Positions 1 to 5,175 of a stretch of 6,707 nt of DNA are shown here, piece after piece. Both the position numbers and the translations under genes were made by a program. The stretch is from positions 1 through 6,707 of the forward strand of contig JBKJLF010000010.1 of the NCBI GenBank assembly GCA_046597185.1, in the 5' to 3' direction. The DNA is from CAMBDR01 sp046597185. Lineage in GTDB: Bacteria; Pseudomonadota; Gammaproteobacteria; Burkholderiales; Burkholderiaceae_D. Under the pieces are notes generated by a model. The model searched no databases. It had not been told where the DNA came from and was given only the letters and a program-made list of their open reading frames with translations. Numbering within the stretch: the stretch's first letter is position 1; each line of letters starts with the position of its first letter.

Positions 1-3000
1 ATCTCCAAGCGGCTGCAGAAGCCCAAGCGGCAGCAGAAGCCCAAGCGCTAGCAGAAGCCCAAGCGGCAGCAGAAGCCCAAGCGCTAGCAGAAGCCCAAGC
101 GGCAGCAGAAGCCCAAGCGGCAGCAGAAGCCCAAGCGGCTGCAGAAGCCCAAGCGGCTGCAGAAGCCCAAGCCGCTGCCGAAGCGCAAGCCGCTGCAGAA
201 GCGCAAGCCGCTGCCGAAGCGCAAGCCGCTGCAGAAGCGCAAGCCGCTGCAGAAGCCCAAGCCGCAGCAGAAGCGCAAGCGCTAGCTGAAGCCCAAGCCG
301 CAGCTGAAGCCCAAGCCGCAGCTGAAGCGCTAGCTGAAGCGCAAGCGCTAGCAGAAGCCCAAGCCGCTGCACAAGCACGCGACCCCAACATAAAATACAT
401 CGGCGACTTACAAATCAGCCTGCCTTTGTTCAATATTTATCTGGCCGAAACCGATCATTTAATCGCCGTCCTGGCGCAGGAATTCGCCTCATGGCGTAAT
501 GAGCCACATCGCGCCGTGCAAACGGAAGCGGTGCATGCGGTTCATTCTTTGGGCGGCAGCTCGGCCACCGTCGGCTTCACCAGCCTGAAAACATTGGCGC
601 AAACTCTGGAAGAAGTGCTCGATGCCCTGGCACGTCGTCCGGTCGCCATGGAAATGGGCGACTATGACTTGTTCGATCAATGCCTGGAGCGCATTCGCGC
701 CATGCTGCAAGACTTTGCTCTTGGTGAATTGGCTCCATACGAATTGGCCTTGCAATCTGCGCTCAAAGACCTGTTGGATCAACTCGAATTACGCGATGAA
801 ATCACTCCCGTGACCGAGCATGTATTTGATGAATCCGATGCCATTCAGTTGGAGTACGATCGCCTGCAAGAAGCCGTGGTAGCGGCAGAACCGGATATGC
901 AGCAAGAATTGCCTTACGACGAATTGTATGCCGCCGTATCAGGCACCGAGCCAGAATCTCACGCCAGCCCAATCGAAGAAATTTTGCACGATGTCTCGCT
1001 GGACCCGATAAGTTTGCAGCAAGAATTAGAGCAAACCATTGCCATTGCTGAAGAATTGAAGGCACCGTTATCTGAAACCGTGGAAGTGAGTGAAGTAGCG
1101 GACCTGGCACCTGTGCTTGACTTGGCCGAACCAGTCGAGCACGTAGCCGAGCCAGCACCTGTGCTTGAGCACGCAGCCGAGCTGGCACCTGTGACCGAGC
1201 CAGTATTCGCCCCCACGCCAGTGCCGCAAGCACCCGTGCGCGATGAAGTGGTTGTGCTCGATAGCGCCTCGCTTTTGAACGACGAGCTTGACCCCGATTT
1301 GTTACCCGTGTTTATCGAAGAAGGCCGCGACTTATTGCCGCAAGTAGGACAGCAATTGCGTGCATGGCAAGAAAATCCGGCGCAAAGCAGTTATGCCAGC
1401 AGCCTGCTGCGTTTATTGCATACCGTGAAAGGCAGCGCCCGTATGGCGGGGGCGATGCGCCTCGGGCAGACCGCTCATGAAATCGAAACCCGCATCGAAA
1501 ACGTCATGCATCTGGGGCCGTTATCGCAGCAATCGTTTGATGAATTGATTGCGCACTACGACCATAGCGTGCATTTATTCGATTATTTGCAAAACCCCGG
1601 CAGCGAGCCGCCACCGGTTGCGTTTGGTATGCCTGCGGCGTTTGACGCCGCGCCAGTGGAAGCCACCGCAGAGGTCATCGGCGCACCGTTGGCTGCCATG
1701 GATCGTGCTGCCCTGGCCAAGGTCTTGCCTGCAATTAAGAGCCCGGTCGCGGCTCCCGTACCCTTGGTGCGGGTACGTGCGGATATTTTGGATCGTTTGG
1801 TCAACCAGGCGGGTGAAGTTTCGATTGTTCGTTCCAAACTTGAAAATGAAGTGTCGAACTTGCGTCAGTCTTTGTCGGATCTGACAGAAAACCTGGCGCG
1901 GTTGCGTGGGCAGTTGCGTGAAGTGGAAATTCAGGCCGAATCGCAGATTTCTTCGCGTCAATCGCTGGTGGGTGATCGTGAATTTGACCCGCTCGAATTC
2001 GACCGCTTTACCCGCTTGCAAGAATTGACCCGGATGATGGCCGAGAGCGTCAACGACGTGGCCTCGGTGCAAGAAGGTTTGGGCCGCACGGTGGAAAGCG
2101 CCACACTCGATTTGGCCTCGCAAGCGCGCTTGACACGTGATTTGCAACAAGATTTGATGCGGGTGCGGATGGTGCCGTTCTCCAGTATTTCCGAGCGCTT
2201 GTATCGCGTTACCCGCCAGGCTTCCAAAGAACTGGATAAACGGGTCAACCTGGATATTCGCGGTACCTCGGTTGAGGTGGACCGTTCGGTGCTGGAAAAA
2301 ATGGCCGGGCCGTTTGAACATTTATTGCGTAACTCGATTGTGCATGGTATCGAAACCCGGGCCATGCGGCGCGAAGTGGGCAAGTCAGAAATTGGTGAAT
2401 TACTGGTTGAAATTACCCAAGAGGGTAATGAAGTCGTGATCCACTTTAAAGACGACGGTGCCGGGCTGGATTATCAACGCATCCGCACCAAAGCGCGTGC
2501 CAATGGCATGATTGAAGAAGGGGTTGAATTGTCCGATGCCGAAGCCGCTGATTTGATTTTCGAATCCGGCTTTTCAACCAGCACCGAGCTGACCGAATTG
2601 GCAGGCCGTGGCGTGGGTATGGACGTGGTGCGCTCCGAAGCCGCTGCCTTGGGTGGTCGGGTTGAAATCAAGTCAGAAACCGGCAAGGGTGCGCAATTTA
2701 CCATTCACTTGCCATTAACACTGGCGGTAACTCAGGTGGTCTTGCTCACCACAGGTGGCAAAACCTATGCGGTGCCATCGGTGTTGGTGGAGCAGGTGCA
2801 GCAATTGAAGGGTGCCGCCCTGGCAACGGCTTACCATGATGGTTCGATTACCTGGCAAGGCCAGCGGGTTTCGATGTATTACCTGTCGGGCTTGTTGGGT
2901 GACCCGAATGCCACACCGGTGGCGCAGCAATATACGCCAATCATCATCTTGAAGAGCGGTAGCGAGCGCGTCGCCATTCACGTCGATGAAGTGTTGGGCA

Positions 3001-3701
3001 ACCGCGAGGTGGTGGTCAAGAATATTGGGCCGCAGTTGGCACGGATGGTCGGCATTGCTGGTGCCACCGTGCTTGGTTCGGGCAATATCGTGTTGATTTT
3101 AAATCCGGTGCCTTTGGCGCAACGCCATTTGCATGAGGTAGCGCGTTTGGCCCGGATTGCTGAAGTGGCAGCCGAAGTTGCAACCGGAGCGGTGGCAGAG
3201 GCAGCGCTTACCCAGGCAGCAGCGGCTCCGGAATCCGACGCACAAACCAGTGCGCCAGTTGCGCCGGAACCAGTGGCGGCACGAGTCGTGCTCGAACCCA
3301 CACCCGCACCGCAAGAAATGCGCAAAGCCAATATTGTGATGGTGGTGGACGATTCGCTCACCGTGCGCCGCGTGACCCAGCGCTTGCTGGTGCGCGAAGG
3401 TTATCAGGTGGTGTTGGCCAAAGACGGTGTGGATGCGCTGGAGCAATTGCAGTCGATTACGCCGGATGTGATGTTGGTGGATATTGAAATGCCGCGTATG
3501 GATGGCTTCGATTTAACCCGTAATGTGCGTGGTGATCCGCGTATTGGCACCACACCAATCATCATGATCACTTCACGTACTGCCGATAAACATCGCAACT
3601 ACGCCAGCGAATTGGGTGTGAATGCGTATTTTGGTAAGCCGTTCCAGGAAGAAAACTTGCTGGCAACCATCTCCGGTTTGATTCATAAAGGTGCGCACTG
3701 A
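1..3701 (+). CDS. chpA: ChpA/PilL-like hybrid chemosensory histidine kinase (5' partial)
   Basis: Cytoplasmic CheA-type kinase of the type IV pilus chemosensory (Chp/Pil) pathway. By family knowledge it takes signals from a PilJ-like receptor through CheW proteins and phosphorylates PilG/PilH-like regulators. The frame (codons from base 3) has no stop back to the window edge, so the N-terminus lies outside; 1232 residues are visible. Order: hexapeptide repeat (3-380); Hpt domain with His at 543-545 in HSLGGSS; acidic Ala/Pro linker (about 720-1280); Hpt with His at 1419-1421 in canonical HTVKGSARMAG; dimerisation region (from VRVRADILDRL, about 1768); ATPase with N box HLLRNSIVHG (Asn 2331-2333), G1 DDGAG (2451 on), F box LIFESGFSTS, G2 GRGVGMD (2604 on); CheW-like domain (about 2721-3126); Ala/Pro linker; receiver with acidic pair 3348-3353, phospho-acceptor Asp 3480-3482 and Lys 3636-3638. 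All catalytic residues are present. TTG 426 is not the start: it has no ribosome site and the conserved IGDLQISLPLFNIYLAE segment begins upstream of it. Naming as chpA versus pilL is convention. Confidence 0.93.
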   Translation, partial: LQAAAEAQAAAEAQALAEAQAAAEAQALAEAQAAAEAQAAAEAQAAAEAQAAAEAQAAAEAQAAAEAQAAAEAQAAAEAQAAAEAQAAAEAQALAEAQAAAEAQAAAEALAEAQALAEAQAAAQARDPNIKYIGDLQISLPLFNIYLAETDHLIAVLAQEFASWRNEPHRAVQTEAVHAVHSLGGSSATVGFTSLKTLAQTLEEVLDALARRPVAMEMGDYDLFDQCLERIRAMLQDFALGELAPYELALQSALKDLLDQLELRDEITPVTEHVFDESDAIQLEYDRLQEAVVAAEPDMQQELPYDELYAAVSGTEPESHASPIEEILHDVSLDPISLQQELEQTIAIAEELKAPLSETVEVSEVADLAPVLDLAEPVEHVAEPAPVLEHAAELAPVTEPVFAPTPVPQAPVRDEVVVLDSASLLNDELDPDLLPVFIEEGRDLLPQVGQQLRAWQENPAQSSYASSLLRLLHTVKGSARMAGAMRLGQTAHEIETRIENVMHLGPLSQQSFDELIAHYDHSVHLFDYLQNPGSEPPPVAFGMPAAFDAAPVEATAEVIGAPLAAMDRAALAKVLPAIKSPVAAPVPLVRVRADILDRLVNQAGEVSIVRSKLENEVSNLRQSLSDLTENLARLRGQLREVEIQAESQISSRQSLVGDREFDPLEFDRFTRLQELTRMMAESVNDVASVQEGLGRTVESATLDLASQARLTRDLQQDLMRVRMVPFSSISERLYRVTRQASKELDKRVNLDIRGTSVEVDRSVLEKMAGPFEHLLRNSIVHGIETRAMRREVGKSEIGELLVEITQEGNEVVIHFKDDGAGLDYQRIRTKARANGMIEEGVELSDAEAADLIFESGFSTSTELTELAGRGVGMDVVRSEAAALGGRVEIKSETGKGAQFTIHLPLTLAVTQVVLLTTGGKTYAVPSVLVEQVQQLKGAALATAYHDGSITWQGQRVSMYYLSGLLGDPNATPVAQQYTPIIILKSGSERVAIHVDEVLGNREVVVKNIGPQLARMVGIAGATVLGSGNIVLILNPVPLAQRHLHEVARLARIAEVAAEVATGAVAEAALTQAAAAPESDAQTSAPVAPEPVAARVVLEPTPAPQEMRKANIVMVVDDSLTVRRVTQRLLVREGYQVVLAKDGVDALEQLQSITPDVMLVDIEMPRMDGFDLTRNVRGDPRIGTTPIIMITSRTADKHRNYASELGVNAYFGKPFQEENLLATISGLIHKGAH
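15..368 (+). repeat. In-frame 18-bp tandem repeat (AEAQAA/L hexapeptide minisatellite)
   Basis: Nineteen full 18-bp units plus one shortened 12-bp unit (321-332) run head to tail, each encoding Ala-Glu-Ala-Gln-Ala-Ala or Ala-Glu-Ala-Gln-Ala-Leu. A degenerate edge (3-14, LQAA) precedes them and a decayed one (369-380, AQAR) follows. Glu and Gln never change within full units; Ala codons vary. Units 1-8 use GCG as fifth codon, units 9-14 use GCC, and five units end in CTA (Leu), giving CTAG at 48, 84, 282, 330 and 348. Such blocks suggest growth by local duplication. The peptide is Ala-rich, acidic, free of Lys, and predicted helical. Eighteen residues (three units) equal five helix turns, so this is more likely a long single helix or spacer than a heptad coiled coil. 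The array may extend left of the window. Confidence 0.95.
1137..1196 (+). repeat. Tandem 30-bp duplication in the kinase linker
   Basis: Two adjacent 30-bp copies (1137-1166 and 1167-1196) encode EHVAEPAPVL and EHAAELAPVT. They differ at a few positions, mostly in the last codon. A third, partial echo of GCACCTGTG lies at 1107-1115. The duplication sits in the acidic Ala/Pro/Glu linker between the two Hpt domains. It keeps the reading frame and probably only changes linker length. Confidence 0.75.
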
Positions 3702-3752
3702 CCTGCGTGCCAACGGACAATTGGCAAGGCAAAGTCTACTGTTAATCGTTTT

Positions 3753-3780
3753 ATGAGGGGGGGGCTCAGTGCCCCCTCAT
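3753..3780 (+). terminator. Probable intrinsic terminator after the chemosensory kinase
   Basis: The arms ATGAGGGGG (3753-3761) and CCCCCTCAT (3772-3780) pair perfectly. An alternative register pairs GGGGC (3761-3765) with GCCCC (3771-3775) over a TCAGT loop and bulges three of the eight consecutive Gs. The hairpin begins 51 bases after the kinase stop and is followed by a T-rich stretch (TTGGTTTT, 3783-3790). The T tract is interrupted by Gs, so termination may be incomplete. It separates the kinase gene from the secreted-protein gene. Confidence 0.65.
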
Positions 3781-3854
3781 CGTTGGTTTTCCCCTCATTT
3801 TCTGATCTTGCTCAAACAATCCTAATTTCCGCCCGGGTGCTGCTTTAAGTGCCA

Positions 3855-3871
3855 GTTTTTACACTAAAAAC
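3855..3871. promoter_or_regulatory. 17-bp hyphenated palindrome, candidate operator or activator site
   Basis: GTTTTTACACTAAAAAC has perfect 7-base arms (GTTTTTA and TAAAAAC) around a 3-base centre. It lies in the AT-rich region upstream of the PEP-CTERM gene. Its centre is about 53 bases upstream of the GG of the sigma54-like element and overlaps nothing coding. It could be a site for an enhancer-binding protein or a repressor. No T-run follows it, so it is not a convincing terminator. Confidence 0.4.
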
Positions 3872-3873
3872 AT

Positions 3874-3902
3874 TTCTCAAAATTTCATTGTTGTGATATA
3901 GT
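3874..3902 (+). promoter_or_regulatory. Candidate sigma70-type promoter of the HAF/PEP-CTERM gene
   Basis: A -10-like TATAGT (3897-3902) is spaced 17 bases from a weak -35-like TTCTCA (3874-3879, four of six matches to TTGACA). It would start transcription near 3909 and give a leader of about 49 bases. The surrounding stretch is much richer in A and T than the flanking genes. The -35 is poor, and the sigma54-like element downstream is a competing explanation. Confidence 0.35.
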
Positions 3903-3914
3903 CTTCCTAGATAC

Positions 3915-3930
3915 TGGGCATCTTATTGCG
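3915..3930 (+). promoter_or_regulatory. Candidate sigma54 (-24/-12) promoter element
   Basis: TGG (3915-3917) and TTGC (3926-3929) have the exact GG-N10-GC spacing required for sigma54 recognition, but the rest of the -24 half (GGGCA) departs from the TGGCAC consensus. The predicted start is near 3941, about 17 bases before the ATG at 3958. PEP-CTERM genes in some betaproteobacteria are reported to depend on RpoN with the PrsK/PrsR two-component system, which makes the match more interesting. This is a motif match only. Confidence 0.35.
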
Positions 3931-3957
3931 ATATGAATAATTTCATTTGGGAAAAGT

Positions 3958-5061
3958 ATGAAATTTATCTTTATAAAACTTAGTTGTTTTATTGTAATTA
4001 TCATTTTGATGGCATCGGCTCAAGCGCAAACGGTGCAATATCAATTTTCTGATTTGGGCACGCTGGGCGGCCCTAACAGCTATGCCAACGGGATTAATGA
4101 TGCTGGCCAGGTGGTAGGTTATTCCCGGGCCAATAACTTCAATGATGCAACCGTTGCCAGTCTGTGGAGCCGGGGTGGCAAAACAGCTTTGGCTAATTGG
4201 GACGGCTACCATAGTGCCGCCTATTCGATCAATAATGCCGGGCAAATCGTGGGTTATGCCGATGTCGTACCCCGTTATGGCGACCCGATGAATCACGCCG
4301 CCATCTGGAACAATGGCCGCATTGCCGATCTGGGTACTGCCGGCAGTGACTACCAGCAAAGCTATGCTTACGCGATTAATAATGCGGGCCAAGCGGTCGG
4401 GCAATCGGATGATTTAAATACCGCATCCTTGGCCGCAACCCAATGGAGCGGGAGCAGCCCGGTCAATCTGACGCCCGGCCCCGCCTATTCTTATGCCAGT
4501 TCAATCAATAGCCTGGGTCAGGTGGCTGGCACCAATACTTTTCGCCCCACGTTGTGGAATAATGGCGTAGCCACGGATTTGGGCACCTTGGGTGGCGATA
4601 GCGGCAATGCTACCAGTATTAACGATCAAAGCGTGGTGGTGGGCGCATCGCAAAATCAAGATTATGTGAATCGGGCCACGCTTTGGCATGGGGGCAATAT
4701 TACTGATTTGGGCACCCTGGGCGGCAGCTTCAGTAATGCCATGGCCATCAATAACCGGGGTTGGGTGGTCGGTAGCGCTGCCAATGATCTGGATGAGCAA
4801 CACGCCACTTTATGGTTGGATGGTCGCGCCATCGATTTGAATCAATTCCTAAGTGCCAGCGAGGTCAATGATGGTTGGGTGCTCGATAGTGCCAATGCGA
4901 TCAATAGTTATGGCGTGGTGGTAGGCAATGCGTATAATACCCGACTGAATCAAACCCATGCTTTTATGCTATCGCCCGTGCCTGAGCCGGAGAGTTATGC
5001 CATGCTGATGGCTGGTTTGGCGGCGTTAAGCTGGGTAGTACGGCGTCGTCAGCGGGTTTAA
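3958..5061 (+). CDS. Secreted HAF-repeat protein with PEP-CTERM sorting signal
   Basis: A 367-residue exported protein of unknown specific role, probably at the cell surface or in exopolysaccharide matrix. Residues 1-23 form a signal peptide: Lys near the start, a hydrophobic stretch (about 11-18) and likely cleavage after AQA (21-23). The body has seven HAF-type repeats, seen as IN..G.VVG motifs starting at residues 46, 91, 140, 183, 221, 264 and 315, alternating with LW..G turns and DLGTLGG segments (clear at 32-38, 207-213, 250-256). The C-terminus is a classic PEP-CTERM tag: VPEPESY (341-347), a hydrophobic helix to about 361, then an Arg-rich tail (RRRQR). By family knowledge, exosortase (EpsH) recognises and removes this tag. 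ATG 3958 is preceded by GGGAAAAG as ribosome site and directly gives a well-formed signal peptide. The gene is bounded by a terminator and a separate promoter region, so it is likely monocistronic. No exosortase gene is in the window. Confidence 0.92.
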   Translation: MKFIFIKLSCFIVIIILMASAQAQTVQYQFSDLGTLGGPNSYANGINDAGQVVGYSRANNFNDATVASLWSRGGKTALANWDGYHSAAYSINNAGQIVGYADVVPRYGDPMNHAAIWNNGRIADLGTAGSDYQQSYAYAINNAGQAVGQSDDLNTASLAATQWSGSSPVNLTPGPAYSYASSINSLGQVAGTNTFRPTLWNNGVATDLGTLGGDSGNATSINDQSVVVGASQNQDYVNRATLWHGGNITDLGTLGGSFSNAMAINNRGWVVGSAANDLDEQHATLWLDGRAIDLNQFLSASEVNDGWVLDSANAINSYGVVVGNAYNTRLNQTHAFMLSPVPEPESYAMLMAGLAALSWVVRRRQRV

Positions 5062-5076
5062 CAGCATTTTTGTGGT

Positions 5077-5109
5077 CGCCGGGCGTAAAAATCCAGACTA
5101 AACCCGGCG
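5077..5109. repeat. Inverted repeat after the PEP-CTERM gene
   Basis: CGCCGGG (5077-5083) and CCCGGCG (5103-5109) form a 7-bp G/C stem with a 19-base loop, 15 bases after the PEP-CTERM stop codon. No T tract follows on the + strand, so it is a weak candidate for an intrinsic terminator. It could also stabilise the 3' end of the mRNA. Confidence 0.4.
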
Positions 5110-5123
5110 CAACAGAGTAAACT

Positions 5124-5149
5124 ACACAGCATAATGTTTCGCGCTGTGT
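5124..5149. promoter_or_regulatory. Inverted repeat around a -10-like hexamer before the helicase gene
   Basis: ACACAGC (5124-5130) and GCTGTGT (5143-5149) are perfect 7-base arms separated by 12 bases, ending 26 bases before the helicase ATG. The sequence CATAAT (5130-5135), five of six matches to TATAAT, begins at the last base of the left arm and extends into the spacer. No good -35 is seen at the usual distance. The structure could be an operator over the promoter or a hairpin in the mRNA leader; the sequence does not decide between them. Confidence 0.35.
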
Positions 5150-5165
5150 GAATCATGTTCAAATC

Positions 5166-5170
5166 CGAGA
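5166..5170 (+). promoter_or_regulatory. Ribosome binding site deciding the helicase start
   Basis: CGAGAG ending at 5171 resembles a Shine-Dalgarno sequence and ends a few bases before ATG 5176. The alternative in-frame ATG at 5155 is preceded by GCTGTGTGAATC, which has no such match, so 5176 is the better start. Confidence 0.5.
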
Positions 5171-5175
5171 GTGCC

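Noticed and set aside
84..278. Minus-strand reading frame rich in Cys, Gly and Phe across the repeat
   Set aside because: It is the antisense image of the 18-bp coding repeat. It has no ribosome site, resembles no known protein, and ends where the repeat composition changes.
1..380. CRISPR array or intergenic satellite
   Set aside because: Units are 18 bp head to tail with no unique spacers, and the frame is continuous with the kinase, so this is a coding repeat.
1575..2321. 248-residue minus-strand frame inside the kinase gene
   Set aside because: It lies wholly opposite the dimerisation and ATPase-proximal region, whose + strand translation is clearly conserved. It shows no start signal and no recognisable domain.
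3881..3947. Direct repeat AATTTCATT (3881-3889 and 3939-3947) as a possible insertion footprint
   Set aside because: Nine bases in very AT-rich DNA recur easily by chance, and nothing resembling a mobile element lies between the copies.
3933..3983. Short ORF MNNFIWEKYEIYLYKT overlapping the HAF gene start, possible leader peptide
   Set aside because: No ribosome site precedes it, it shows no regulatory codon run, and it would begin upstream of the start point predicted from the sigma54-like element.
3943..4404. 153-residue minus-strand frame opposite the start of the HAF gene
   Set aside because: The + strand gives a signal peptide and HAF repeats. The antisense frame only mirrors the repeat periodicity.
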